Shown piece after piece: positions 24,402 through 40,247 of a stretch of DNA of 48,675 nucleotides. The stretch is from Mycobacterium sp. GTDB lineage: Bacteria; Actinomycetota; Actinomycetes; Mycobacteriales; Mycobacteriaceae. Each line of letters starts with the position of its first letter. Position 1 is the first letter of the stretch. The position numbers were made by a program, and so were the translations under genes. The notes under the pieces were generated by a model that worked only from the letters and a program-made list of their open reading frames with translations, was not told the origin of the DNA and ran no database searches. The stretch is taken from assembly GCA_031292665.1 (NCBI GenBank), contig JARLGR010000113.1:1-48675 (forward strand). Direction: 5' to 3'.

Positions 24402-25898
24402 GTGACTTCAGCGCAGGCCGTCGAGACCCACAACCCCTACCTCGAAGGGTTCCTGGCGCCGGTGCGTGCCGAGGTCACCGCGACCGACCTCCCGGTCACC
24501 GGGCACATCCCGGAACACCTCGACGGGCGCTACCTGCGCAATGGTCCGAACCCGGCCGCCGAGGTCGATCCCGCGACCTACCACTGGTTCAGCGGCGACG
24601 GCATGGTGCACGGCGTGGCGCTGCGCGACGGCAAGGCCCGCTGGTACCGCAACCGCTGGGTGCGCAGCCTCTCGGTGTCCGCCGCCCTCGGCGAACCGGC
24701 GCCGGCCCGGCTCAACCCGCGAGCCGGCATCCTCTCGCTGGGGGCCAACACGAGCGTGTTGAGCCACGCCGGGCGGACGCTGGCCCTCGTCGAGGGCGGC
24801 GTCGCCAACTACGAGCTCACCGAGGAACTGGACACCGTCGGGACCTGCGACTTCGACGGGACCCTGTACGGCGGCTACACCGCCCATCCGCACCGCGATC
24901 CGCGGACTGGCGAATTACACGCGCTCTCTTACTCGTTCGCGCGCGGGCGGACCGTGCAGTACTCGGTGATCGACACCCGGGGACGGGCCCGCCGAACGGT
25001 CGACATCGCGGTGTCGGGATCGCCGATGATGCACGACTTCTCGCTGACCGACAAATATGTCGTGATCTACGACCTGCCGGTGACGTTCGACGCGGCGCAG
25101 GTCTTGCCGGCCAAGATGCCGCGCTGGCTGGATCTACCGGCCCGGCTGGTGGTGCAGTCGCTGATCGGTCGCGTCCGGGTGCCGGGCCCCATCAACGCGA
25201 TGTTGAATCGCAACCCCAAACACTCCGACCAGATGCCCTACGCGTGGAACCCCGGCTACCCGGCGCGCATAGGGGTGATGCCGCGCGAGGGCAACAACCG
25301 GGACGTGCGGTGGTTCGACATCGAACCGTGCTACGTCTACCACCCGCTCAACGCCTACTCCGAGATGCGGGACGGGCATGAGGTCCTCGTACTCGACGTC
25401 GTGAGCTATCCGCGGATGTTCGACCGTGACCGGCGCGGGCCCGGCGACAGTCTGCCCACGCTGGACCGTTGGACCGTCAACCTGTCGACCGGCACCGTGA
25501 CCACCGAGCGCCGCGACGACCGGCCACAGGAATTTCCCCGGATCGACGAATCCCTGCTGGGCACCAAGCACCGCTTCGGCTACACCGTCGGCGCCGGAAA
25601 CCTCAGCGACGACGCATCCGACTCGTCGACGTCGCTGTACAAACACGACTACGCGACCGATTCCCACACAACCGCCCCACTCGATCCCGAGCTGCAGCTC
25701 GGTGAGATGTGCTTCGTGCCGAACCCGTCGGCGCGGGCCGAAGACGACGGCGTCCTGATGGGCTACGGCTACCACCGCGGCCGCGACGAGGGCCAATTGC
25801 TCATGCTGGACGCCCAGACGCTCGAGCCGATGGCGATCGTGCACCTGCCGCAGCGGGTACCGATGGGCTTCCACGGCAACTGGGCGCCGGCGGGCTGA
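24402..25898 (+). CDS. Carotenoid cleavage oxygenase
   Basis: Non-heme iron dioxygenase of 498 residues (Rv0654 position) that cleaves a double bond of carotenoids or apocarotenoids. The M. tuberculosis enzyme was shown to act on several such substrates. The seven-bladed propeller fold is implied by four iron-binding histidines, all present: His162 in AHPHRD, His211 in MMHDFSL, His314 in YHPLNAY and His491 in GFHGNWAP. The early motif DGRYLRNGPNPAAE is the family signature. It begins at GTG 24402 after AGGAG and is divergent from its likely repressor. Whether the host makes carotenoids cannot be told here. Confidence 0.93.
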   Translation: MTSAQAVETHNPYLEGFLAPVRAEVTATDLPVTGHIPEHLDGRYLRNGPNPAAEVDPATYHWFSGDGMVHGVALRDGKARWYRNRWVRSLSVSAALGEPAPARLNPRAGILSLGANTSVLSHAGRTLALVEGGVANYELTEELDTVGTCDFDGTLYGGYTAHPHRDPRTGELHALSYSFARGRTVQYSVIDTRGRARRTVDIAVSGSPMMHDFSLTDKYVVIYDLPVTFDAAQVLPAKMPRWLDLPARLVVQSLIGRVRVPGPINAMLNRNPKHSDQMPYAWNPGYPARIGVMPREGNNRDVRWFDIEPCYVYHPLNAYSEMRDGHEVLVLDVVSYPRMFDRDRRGPGDSLPTLDRWTVNLSTGTVTTERRDDRPQEFPRIDESLLGTKHRFGYTVGAGNLSDDASDSSTSLYKHDYATDSHTTAPLDPELQLGEMCFVPNPSARAEDDGVLMGYGYHRGRDEGQLLMLDAQTLEPMAIVHLPQRVPMGFHGNWAPAG

Positions 25899-26057
25899 CA
25901 AGCATCCACGGCCGGGGCCCGAGGTGATCTCGGGTGAGCCACCTTCAGGCCGCGGTGCTGCGCAACCCCTGCTGCCGTGCCCTCGGCGTGCGCTACAGTG
26001 ACTCATGCCACACGAAAGGGCAGGTGGCAGGCGTAGGTGTGGACGGAAGGGTCTCCC
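25899..26057 (+). promoter_or_regulatory. mkl leader with candidate -10 box
   Basis: A 159-base gap. TACAGT at 25994-25999 is a good -10 form, but the -35 region is weak. This would give a leader of about 50 bases before ATG 26058. A short open frame through it reads RYSDS and resembles the annotated N-terminus of M. tuberculosis Mkl, but here it is in a different frame from mkl. Confidence 0.4.
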
Positions 26058-27068
26058 ATGGGCATCGCTATCGAGGTCAACGGATTAACGAAGTCCTTCG
26101 GACCCTCGCGGATTTTTGAAGACGTGACGCTGACCGTCCCCGCCGGGGAGGTCAGCGTTTTGCTTGGCCCCTCGGGTACCGGCAAGTCGGTGTTTCTGAA
26201 GTCCCTGATCGGTCTGCTGCGGCCGGAACGCGGCTCGATCGTCATCGACGGCACCGACATCATCGAATGCTCGGCCAAGCAGCTTTACGAGATCCGCACG
26301 CTGTTCGGCGTCATGTTCCAGGACGGCGCCCTGTTCGGGTCGATGAACATCTTCGACAACACCGCGTTCCCGCTGCGAGAGCACACCAAGAAGAAGGAAG
26401 GCGAGATCCGCGACATCGCCATGGAGAAGCTGGAGCTGGTGGGCCTCGGCGGCGACGAGAAGAAGTTCCCCGGCGAGATCTCCGGCGGTATGCGCAAGCG
26501 CGCCGGCTTGGCCCGCTCGTTGGTGCTCGACCCGCAGATCATCTTGTGCGACGAGCCCGACTCGGGTCTGGACCCGGTCCGTACCGCCTACCTGAGCCAG
26601 CTGATTCTGGACATCAACGCCCAGATCGACGCGACCATCCTGATCGTGACGCACAACATCAACATCGCCCGCACCGTGCCGGACAACATGGGCATGCTGT
26701 TCCGTCGCAAGCTGGTCATGTTCGGCCCGCGCGAGGTGCTGCTGACCAGCGACGAGCCGGTCGTGCGGCAGTTCCTCAACGGCCGCCGCATCGGGCCGAT
26801 CGGCATGTCCGAGGAGAAGGACGAGGCGACCATGGCCGAAGAGCAGGCCATGGTCGATGCGGGTCACCAGGACGGCGGTGTGGAGGAAATCGAGGGGGTG
26901 CCGCCGCAGATCGTCGCGACGCCGGGCATGCCGGAGCGCAAGGCTGTGGCCCGGCGCCAGGCCCGGGTGCGCGAGATGCTGCACACACTGCCGAAGGAGG
27001 CCCAGGCCGCGATCCTGGACGACCTCGAGGGCACCCACCGGTACCAGGCGGACCAATTCGGCGGCTGA
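26058..27068 (+). CDS. mkl: Mce-system ABC transporter ATPase Mkl (MceG-like)
   Basis: ATP-binding subunit that powers Mce lipid/sterol importers in the plasma membrane, also called MceG. The 336 residues hold the Walker A GPSGTGKSV (about residues 38-46), the Q-loop FQDGALFG, the ABC signature ISGGMRKRAGLARSL and the Walker B IILCDEPDSGLD, then the H-loop VTHN. A C-terminal extension of about 80 residues (MSEEKDEATMAEEQ, then ARVREMLHTLPKEAQ) is typical of the mycobacterial Mkl. ATG 26058 (MGIAIEVNGLTKSFG) matches the ABC domain start; upstream codons lie in the leader. The permease genes are in mce operons elsewhere. In M. tuberculosis a vapBC-containing stretch separates mkl from rpoB; here it is absent. 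Confidence 0.94.
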   Translation: MGIAIEVNGLTKSFGPSRIFEDVTLTVPAGEVSVLLGPSGTGKSVFLKSLIGLLRPERGSIVIDGTDIIECSAKQLYEIRTLFGVMFQDGALFGSMNIFDNTAFPLREHTKKKEGEIRDIAMEKLELVGLGGDEKKFPGEISGGMRKRAGLARSLVLDPQIILCDEPDSGLDPVRTAYLSQLILDINAQIDATILIVTHNINIARTVPDNMGMLFRRKLVMFGPREVLLTSDEPVVRQFLNGRRIGPIGMSEEKDEATMAEEQAMVDAGHQDGGVEEIEGVPPQIVATPGMPERKAVARRQARVREMLHTLPKEAQAAILDDLEGTHRYQADQFGG

Positions 27069-27190
27069 CGCGCGCCACCGTTTCCGGCCTCACGACAGTA
27101 CGGTTCGCGGGGTGGTGGTCCGCTGCGCGCGCAAGAGGCCCCCTGTGCCGGTTCCGCCCGATAATTTCGCGATAACTTGTCCCCACCGCG

Positions 27191-27214
27191 GCCCCGTCCT
27201 CTTGACGACGGGGC
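27191..27214 (+). terminator. Hairpin between mkl and rpoB (U-less terminator candidate)
   Basis: GCCCCGTC (27191-27198) pairs perfectly with GACGGGGC (27207-27214) around an 8-base loop, 122 bases after the mkl stop. No T-run follows. Mycobacterial terminators often lack one. Confidence 0.45.
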
Positions 27215-27308
27215 GTAAACGGGTCAGTCTGTTGGGCAGCATGTGTCCAGGGAAAGCCGAGATGCCAGCCAGCGCCGAGGGCTCCCTGGACCGTTATGTG
27301 TTGGGTAG

Positions 27309-27337
27309 TTGAGGAATGCGCGGTCCTGCGCTATCGT
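27309..27337 (+). promoter_or_regulatory. Sigma-A promoter of rpoB-rpoC
   Basis: TTGAGG (27309-27314) and TATCGT (27332-27337) are separated by 17 bases. The transcript would start near 27344 and carry a leader of about 200 bases before rpoB. The rest of the 477-base gap (27069-27545) holds the hairpin above and nothing else I recognise. Confidence 0.55.
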
Positions 27338-27470
27338 TGGACGTTGCGCTGGCTACTTCCTGCCCACCTCACCCGCCACCTGACACTGTGGTTCTAAGCC
27401 TGAGCCCCCTTTAGCGGCTTAGCTGTTTCGTTGCGCGCGTGAGGTCCGGACAGATCGTTCGCCGGCCTAA

Positions 27471-31046
<3,576 letters not shown>

Positions 31047-31080
31047 CGACCAGCCCAGCCAGCGTCTTATTGGTAACTAA

Positions 31081-35055
<3,975 letters not shown>

Positions 35056-35063
35056 TTCGCAAC

Positions 35064-35100
35064 GAAAAGGCCCCGGGCATGTTGCCCGGGGCCTTTTCTT
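35064..35100 (+). terminator. Strong intrinsic terminator of rpoBC
   Basis: GAAAAGGCCCCGGGCA (35064-35079) pairs perfectly with TGCCCGGGGCCTTTTC (35083-35098), with a 3-base loop, and the stem ends in a TTTTCTT run. This is the clearest rho-independent terminator in the window. Confidence 0.92.
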
Positions 35101-35128
35101 CTCGCCAGGCGTCATATCGCCGCCGACT

Positions 35129-35144
35129 GTGCGGCTAGCCGCAC
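35129..35144. repeat. Palindromic repeat, copy 1
   Basis: GTGCGGCTAGCCGCAC is a perfect 16-bp palindrome. It is followed by GTTCG and repeats with one base changed 30 bases later. Confidence 0.9.
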
Positions 35145-35158
35145 GTTCGCTGTCGAGT

Positions 35159-35174
35159 GTGCGGCCAGCCGCAC
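35159..35174. repeat. Palindromic repeat, copy 2
   Basis: GTGCGGCCAGCCGCAC has arms identical to copy 1 and differs from it by one base in the centre. It is also followed by GTTCG, with a 30-base period to copy 1. Together they sit 31 bases after the rpoC terminator. Confidence 0.9.
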
Positions 35175-35471
35175 GTTCGTGAGCGGGTGAGGCCACGTCC
35201 GCTGCCGCGACAGCTAAGGCGGCACGGGCGATAGCGACATTGGAAACCACACACGGACCGTATTGTCTGTATGCCATCGCATCGGAGAGCTACGGGAACT
35301 TCCCAAGCGACGAGGTGGCTTGCTTCCCAGTGACATTTCGCGTGTGCTAACGGACGACGGTGAACAGCCTCGCGATCTTGGTGGAACGAAGTCGTACGGA
35401 GGAGGCGGGAAGTGATGGGCGAGCCGGCCGGGGTCGGAACCAATACTGCGCCTCCGGAGGAGCGGTTGGTT
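35175..35471. other. Noncoding stretch after rpoC
   Basis: About 300 bases between the dyad repeats and the remnant gene on the minus strand. Its base composition is less GC-rich in places and no open frame has convincing codon use. I see no family here. It may be the decayed remainder of the gene whose 5' end lies at 35472-35618. Confidence 0.4.
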
Positions 35472-35618
35472 TACGACGACCGCGTCGCGCCAGACCTGGT
35501 TGGCCACCTCGTAGGTGCGCGCGCCGACAGATTCCCAGCGGTCGGCCGCTTCCGTCAGATGTTCGGTGGGCCAAGCCAGCAGCTGCGAGAGACCTGGAAA
35601 CACTGCAACCGCTGACAT
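35472..35618 (-). pseudogene. 5' remnant of a type VII secretion-associated helical protein gene
   Basis: The first 49 codons from ATG 35618 read MSAVAVFPGLSQLLAWPTEH, then a helix LTEAADRWESVGARTYEVANQVWRDA. That N-terminus is common in mycobacterial proteins encoded right behind EspC-like genes. In those relatives the protein goes on for hundreds of residues, but here the frame runs into low-quality sequence (Pro/Arg/Ser rich) without the expected continuation. The start is 2 bases after the stop of the EspC-like gene, the usual coupled arrangement. I infer truncation; the open frame itself continues to 35214 but does not look like protein. Confidence 0.6.
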
Positions 35619-35620
35619 CG

Positions 35621-35920
35621 CTAAACGCTAGTCACCGAACGACCGACAGATTCCCAGTGGTCGGCCGCGTCGGCTTCATTGGCGATGTAGCGAGTGTCGG
35701 CTTCGACGACGTTCGCGGCGCGGGTGCCTACCCGCGCGGCCAGCGCCGATGTGAAAGCAGTGACGTTAGCGTGGGCGGCGGTAACCGCTGCCGCGCTGGC
35801 CTGACAGGACCATCCCCGCCCCGCCGGAGCCGCCGTTGTGTCAAGGTCGCTTACCGAGGCGCCCCACCGGGCGGCGATCGCTTGCAGACCCCCGGAATCC
35901 ACACGCACTTGCCGCTGCAT
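35621..35920 (-). CDS. EspC-like (DUF2580) type VII secretion-associated protein
   Basis: A 99-residue helical protein of the EspC/DUF2580 family, small substrates or partners of ESX (type VII) secretion. It has the characteristic pattern VRVDSGGLQAIAARWGASVSDL, then WSCQASAAAVTAAHANV and a C-terminal VEADTRYIANEADAADH. Family length is about 95-105, so it is complete. No signal peptide is expected. The ATG 35920 has no clear ribosome-binding site, so the message may be leaderless. It lies where M. tuberculosis has the neutral ceramidase gene (Rv0669c) between rpoC and end. The following partner gene is truncated. Confidence 0.8.
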   Translation of the reverse strand: MQRQVRVDSGGLQAIAARWGASVSDLDTTAAPAGRGWSCQASAAAVTAAHANVTAFTSALAARVGTRAANVVEADTRYIANEADAADHWESVGRSVTSV

Positions 35921-36003
35921 AGGTAAGAGTTTATTGGGATTGTCGGGCAGCGAAAGTCAGCTGCAAGGGCAGCCAGGCCAGGGCCACTCACTACACTGGC
36001 CAC

Positions 36004-36759
36004 GTGTTCATCGGCTCGCACGTCCGCAACGACGACCCCCTCGCCGCCGCGCAGGCGGACGGCGCCGACGTGGTCCAATTCTTCCTCAGCAACCCGCAGA
36101 GCTGGAAGAAACCGAAGCCGCGTGACGACGCCGAGACGCTGAAGGCGTCGGCCGTGCCGCTGTACGTCCACGCCCCGTATCTCATCAATGTGGCATCGGC
36201 CAACAACCGCGTCCGCATCCCGTCGCGAAAGATCCTGCAGGACACCTGTGACGCGGCCGCGGAAATCAACGCCACGGCGGTGATCGTGCACGGCGGCCAC
36301 GCCGACGACAACGACATGGAGGCCGGCTTCGAGCGGTGGGTCAAGGCGCTGGACTACCTCAAGACAGAGGTGCCGGTGTATCTGGAGAACACCGCCGGCG
36401 GCGACCATGCGATGGCCCGCCATTTCGAGACCATCGGCCGGCTGTGGGATCACATCGGAGACAAGGGCATTGGCTTTTGCCTGGACACCTGTCACGCGTG
36501 GGCCGCGGGTGAGGCGCTGATCGATGCGGTCGAGCGGATAAAGGCGCTGACCGGACGAATCGACCTGGTGCACTGCAACGACTCGCGGGACGCGGCGGGC
36601 TCCGGCGCCGACCGGCACGCCAACTTCGGTACCGGCCAGATCGATCCGGACCTGCTCGTCGCGGTGGTCAAGGCCGCCGACGCACCGGTGATCTGTGAAA
36701 CCGCCGACGAGGGGCGCAAGGACGACATCGCGTTCCTGCGGGAGCACACGAGCGGCTGA
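36004..36759 (+). CDS. end: Endonuclease IV
   Basis: AP endonuclease of 251 residues for base excision repair. It cuts 5' to abasic sites with three zinc ions in a TIM barrel. Family motifs: [39 protein letters not shown] (early zinc His), [30 protein letters not shown] (Glu ligand), [13 protein letters not shown] (Asp and His) and [26 protein letters not shown] (the C-terminal signature). The length is close to that of M. tuberculosis End. GTG 36004 follows the chance-like gap after the EspC gene; the two genes are divergent, 83 bases apart. lpqP starts 6 bases after the stop, so the two genes share a message. Confidence 0.96.
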   Translation: MFIGSHVRNDDPLAAAQADGADVVQFFLSNPQSWKKPKPRDDAETLKASAVPLYVHAPYLINVASANNRVRIPSRKILQDTCDAAAEINATAVIVHGGHADDNDMEAGFERWVKALDYLKTEVPVYLENTAGGDHAMARHFETIGRLWDHIGDKGIGFCLDTCHAWAAGEALIDAVERIKALTGRIDLVHCNDSRDAAGSGADRHANFGTGQIDPDLLVAVVKAADAPVICETADEGRKDDIAFLREHTSG

Positions 36760-36765
36760 CTCGGC

Positions 36766-37602
36766 ATGCCCCGTCGAGTTGCCCTGCTGCTAGGCGCTGT
36801 CCTCGTCGCCGCCGGGTGCACACCGGGTGAGCCGGCGCCGCCGTCCGGCTTCGTCAACGGCGTCAGCGTTCACACCATCAGCGTCGGCGGACACGACCGC
36901 GGCTATCGGCTCTACAGGCCCGCCGGATTGTCCCCGTCCGCCCCGCTGGTCGTCATGCTGCACGGCGCATTCGCCAGCGCCGAGCAGGCCGAAAGAGATT
37001 ACGGCTGGGACGAATTGGCCGACACCGCTAAGTTCGCCGTCGCCTATCCGGACGGCCTGCACCGAACCTGGAATTCCGGGGGCGGCTGCTGCGGGCGGTC
37101 GGCCCGCGAAGGCGTCGACGACGTCGGATTCATCACCGCGGCGGTGGCCGACATCGCCAGAAACGTCAGCATCGACCCCGCCAAGGTCTACGTCACGGGC
37201 ATCAGCAACGGCGGCATCATGTCCTACACGCTCGCCTGCAACACCGGCGTGTTCGCCGCGATCGGCCCGGACTCGGCGACGCAGCTCGACGCATGTCCGT
37301 CACCGCATCCCACGTCCGTAATCCATATTCACGGCACCGCGGATCGGCTCGTCCCCTACAGGGGCGGGCAGGGCTTCAGCGTCATCAACGGTCCCTCGGT
37401 GGCGGAGGTCAATGCGTTCTGGCGCAACGTCGATCGCTGCGGCGAGCCGACCGACACGACCAGCGGTCCGGTGACCACGTCGACGGCCGCATGCCCCGAC
37501 AATCGCGGCGTCGTGCTCGTCACCGTCGACGGCGGCGGCCACGACTGGCCCCCCTTTGCCACCCAGACGCTCTGGCAGTTCTTCGCGGCCCATCCCGGCT
37601 GA
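36766..37602 (+). CDS. lpqP: Lipoprotein LpqP, PHB-depolymerase/feruloyl-esterase-like
   Basis: Exported lipid-anchored esterase of 278 residues. The N-terminus MPRRVALLLGAVLVAAGC ends in a lipobox with Cys18. The mature part is an alpha/beta hydrolase of the polyhydroxybutyrate depolymerase/esterase type: the oxyanion loop VVMLHGAFAS, nucleophile Ser147 in GISNGGIMS, acid in HIHGTADRLVPY and histidine in DGGGHDWP. The clustered cysteines (NSGGGCCGRS) are typical of the family. Located outside the plasma membrane; substrate unknown. It starts 6 bases behind end, the same pairing as in M. tuberculosis (Rv0670-Rv0671). Confidence 0.93.
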   Translation: MPRRVALLLGAVLVAAGCTPGEPAPPSGFVNGVSVHTISVGGHDRGYRLYRPAGLSPSAPLVVMLHGAFASAEQAERDYGWDELADTAKFAVAYPDGLHRTWNSGGGCCGRSAREGVDDVGFITAAVADIARNVSIDPAKVYVTGISNGGIMSYTLACNTGVFAAIGPDSATQLDACPSPHPTSVIHIHGTADRLVPYRGGQGFSVINGPSVAEVNAFWRNVDRCGEPTDTTSGPVTTSTAACPDNRGVVLVTVDGGGHDWPPFATQTLWQFFAAHPG

Positions 37603-37614
37603 CCATTACACCTC

Positions 37615-37642
37615 TTGTGCGGCTGTTGAGAAAATGTAATAT
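37615..37642 (+). promoter_or_regulatory. Promoter of fadE8 (leaderless transcript)
   Basis: TTGTGC (37615-37620) and TAATAT (37637-37642) have a 16-base spacer. The start point would fall at 37649-37650, the A of the fadE8 ATG, and no Shine-Dalgarno sequence is present. Confidence 0.6.
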
Positions 37643-37649
37643 TGGGTGC

Positions 37650-39278
37650 ATGCCAGACACCCATGTCGTCACCAACCAGGCCCCGCCGCTGGAGAATGAG
37701 AACCCCGCGGCCTTCCCGGTGCTCGTCGAGGCCCTGATCCGCGAGGGCGGGCAGTGGGGCCTGGACGAAGTCAACGAAGTCGGCGCGCTCTCCGGGTCGA
37801 GGCAAGGGCAGCGGTGGGGTGAGTTGGCCGACCGCAACCGGCCCATCCTGCACACGCACGACAGGTACGGGCACCGCGTCGACGAGGTGGAATACGACCC
37901 GGCCTACCACGAGCTGATGCGCGCGGCGATCGCCCACGGTCTGCACGCCGCGCCGTGGGCCGACGACCGCCCGGGTGCCCACGTGGTGCGCGCCGCCAAG
38001 ATGTCGGCGTGGAACTGCGAGCCCGGGCACGTGTGCCCCATCTCGATGACCTACGCCGTCGTCCCGGCGCTGCGCCACAACCCCGAACTGGCGGCGGTGT
38101 ACGAGCCGCTGCTGACGAGCCGGGAGTACGACCCGGAGCTCGTGCTGGCCACCACGAAAGCCGGCATCACCGCCGGCATGTCGATGACCGAGAAGCAGGG
38201 CGGCTCCGACGTGCGTGCGGGCACCACGCAGGCGACCCCCGACGGCGACGGCACCTACAGGCTCACCGGGCACAAGTGGTTCACCTCGGCGCCGATGTGC
38301 GACATCTTCCTGGTGCTGGCGCAGGCGCCCGGCGGACTGTCGTGCTTCATGTTGCCGCGCATCCTTCCCGACGGCACCCGCAACCGGATGTTCGTGCAGC
38401 GGCTCAAGGACAAGCTGGGCAACCACGCCAACGCCTCCAGCGAGATCGAATACGACAGCGCGGTCGCATGCCTGGTCGGCGAGGAGGGCCGCGGCGTCCC
38501 GACCATCATCGAGATGGTCAACCTCACCCGGCTGGACTGCGCCCTGGGCAGCGCCACCAGCATGCGCACCGGCCTGACCCGCGCCATCCACCACGCCCAG
38601 CACCGGAAAGCCTTCGGCGCCTACCTGATCGACCAACCGCTGATGCGCAACGTGCTCGCGGACCTGGCCGTGGAGGCCGAGGCCGCAACGATAGTGGCGA
38701 TGCGAATGGCCGGGGCCACCGACAAGGCGGTGCGCGGCGACCAACGAGAGGCGCTGCTGCGCCGCATCGGCCTGGCCGCCAGCAAGTACTGGGTGTGCAA
38801 GCGGTCCACCCCGCACGCCGCCGAGGCGCTGGAGTGCCTGGGCGGCAACGGTTACGCCGAGGAATCCGGAATGCCGCGGCTGTACCGTGAGGCGCCGCTG
38901 ATGGGGATCTGGGAGGGCTCGGGCAACGTCAGCGCGCTGGATACGTTGCGCGCCATGGCGACTCGCCCTGAATGCATCGAGGTGCTGTTCGACGAACTCG
39001 GCGAGAGCGCGGGCCAGGACCCGCGGCTCGGCGGCCACGTCGAACGGCTGCGGACGCAACTGGCCGATCTCGACACCATCGCCTATCGCGCCCGCAGGGT
39101 CGCCGAGGACATCTGCCTGGCGATGCAGGGGTCGCTGCTCGTGCGCCACGGCCACCCGGCGGTCGCCGAGGCGTTCCTGACCACCCGGCTCGACGGCCAG
39201 TGGGGCGGGGCGTTCGGCACCATGCCGACCGGGCTGGACCTGGCGCCCATCCTGGAGCGGGCCCTGGTAAAGGGCTGA
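37650..39278 (+). CDS. fadE8: Acyl-CoA dehydrogenase FadE8 (AidB-like)
   Basis: FAD enzyme of 542 residues, as in M. tuberculosis FadE8, belonging to the larger AidB-type branch of the acyl-CoA dehydrogenases. Seen: the AidB N-terminal block (PVLVEALIREGGQWGLDEVNEVG), FAD-contact stretches MTEKQGGSDVRAGTT and LTGHKWFTSAPMCDIFLV, and the C-terminal LECLGGNGYAEESGMPRLYREAP with the usual GIWEGSGNV. The start was moved to ATG 37650 (MPDTHVVTNQ), as the longer open frame runs through lpqP in another phase. The substrate is unknown; the following enoyl-CoA hydratase genes suggest a fatty-acyl or sterol-side-chain oxidation unit. Confidence 0.95.
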   Translation: MPDTHVVTNQAPPLENENPAAFPVLVEALIREGGQWGLDEVNEVGALSGSRQGQRWGELADRNRPILHTHDRYGHRVDEVEYDPAYHELMRAAIAHGLHAAPWADDRPGAHVVRAAKMSAWNCEPGHVCPISMTYAVVPALRHNPELAAVYEPLLTSREYDPELVLATTKAGITAGMSMTEKQGGSDVRAGTTQATPDGDGTYRLTGHKWFTSAPMCDIFLVLAQAPGGLSCFMLPRILPDGTRNRMFVQRLKDKLGNHANASSEIEYDSAVACLVGEEGRGVPTIIEMVNLTRLDCALGSATSMRTGLTRAIHHAQHRKAFGAYLIDQPLMRNVLADLAVEAEAATIVAMRMAGATDKAVRGDQREALLRRIGLAASKYWVCKRSTPHAAEALECLGGNGYAEESGMPRLYREAPLMGIWEGSGNVSALDTLRAMATRPECIEVLFDELGESAGQDPRLGGHVERLRTQLADLDTIAYRARRVAEDICLAMQGSLLVRHGHPAVAEAFLTTRLDGQWGGAFGTMPTGLDLAPILERALVKG

Positions 39279-39286
39279 GCCCCAAC

Positions 39287-40225
39287 ATGACTCACGCGAT
39301 CAGGCCGGTCGAATTCGACAACCTGAAGACGATGACCTATGAGGTCACCGACCGGGTTGCGCGGATCACCTTCAACCGTCCGGAAAAGGGCAACGCGATC
39401 ATCGCGGACACTCCGCTGGAGCTCTCGGCGTTGGTGGAGCGCGCCGACCTCGACCCGGGCGTCCACGTCATCCTGGTGTCCGGTCGCGGCGAGGGTTTCT
39501 GCGCGGGCTTCGACCTGAGCGCCTACGCTGACCGCACCGGCTCAGCCGGCGGGACCGGCGCCTACCAGGGCACCGTGCTCGACGGCAAAACGCAGGGGAT
39601 CAACCACCTGCCGAATCAGCCATGGGACCCGATGATCGACTACCAGATGATGAGCCGCTTCGTGCGCGGGTTCTCCAGCCTGATGCACGCCGACAAGCCC
39701 ACCGTGGTCAAGATCCACGGCTACTGCGTGGCCGGCGGCACCGACATCGCCCTGCACGCCGATCAGGTGATCGCCGCCGCCGACGCCAAGATCGGCTACC
39801 CGCCGACGCGGGTATGGGGCGTCCCGGCGGCGGGCCTGTGGGCGCACCGGCTCGGCGACCAGCGCGCCAAACGCCTGTTGTTCACGGGCGACTGCATCAC
39901 CGGAGCGCAAGCGGCCGAATGGGGCCTGGCGGTGGAGGCGCCAGATCCCGGGGACCTCGACGAGCGCACCGAGCGGCTCGTGCAGCGCATCGCGGCCGTG
40001 CCTGTCAACCAGTTGATCATGGTCAAGCTGGCGCTCAATTCGGCGCTGCTGCAACAGGGTGTCGCCACCAGCAGAATGGTCAGCACCGTGTTCGACGGCG
40101 TCGCCCGCCACACCCCCGAGGGGCACGCGTTCGTCGCCGACGCTGCCGAGCACGGCTTCCGCGACGCGGTGCGGCACCGCGACGAGCCCTTCGGCGATTA
40201 CGGCCGCCAAGCGTCTTCGGTGTAG
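39287..40225 (+). CDS. echA4: Enoyl-CoA hydratase/isomerase EchA4
   Basis: Crotonase-fold enzyme of 312 residues, longer than the usual 260 by an insertion of about 40 residues after GFCAGFDLSAYAD, as in the M. tuberculosis protein. The oxyanion hole is provided by GEGFCAGFDLS and by VKIHGYCVAGGTDIALHAD. The crotonase catalytic Glu near residue 165 is not obvious; the equivalent region reads GYPPTRVWGVPAAGLW, so the reaction may not be hydration. ATG 39287 is 6 bases after the fadE8 stop region, and the gene is followed 22 bases later by the PaaX-like gene, so fadE8-echA4 and the next two genes form one operon. Confidence 0.93.
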   Translation: MTHAIRPVEFDNLKTMTYEVTDRVARITFNRPEKGNAIIADTPLELSALVERADLDPGVHVILVSGRGEGFCAGFDLSAYADRTGSAGGTGAYQGTVLDGKTQGINHLPNQPWDPMIDYQMMSRFVRGFSSLMHADKPTVVKIHGYCVAGGTDIALHADQVIAAADAKIGYPPTRVWGVPAAGLWAHRLGDQRAKRLLFTGDCITGAQAAEWGLAVEAPDPGDLDERTERLVQRIAAVPVNQLIMVKLALNSALLQQGVATSRMVSTVFDGVARHTPEGHAFVADAAEHGFRDAVRHRDEPFGDYGRQASSV

Positions 40226-40247
40226 GCAGGTGTGAGCCTTGCGCAAC

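Noticed and set aside
25934..26119. Short plus-strand open frame reading RYSDSCHTKG ahead of mkl
   Set aside because: It resembles the annotated N-terminus of M. tuberculosis Mkl but is in a different frame from mkl here. It contains the candidate -10 box and is more likely leader DNA.
35214..35471. Continuation of the T7SS-associated frame to 134 codons
   Set aside because: After codon 49 it becomes Pro/Arg/Ser rich and loses family similarity, so I kept only the conserved 5' part as a remnant.
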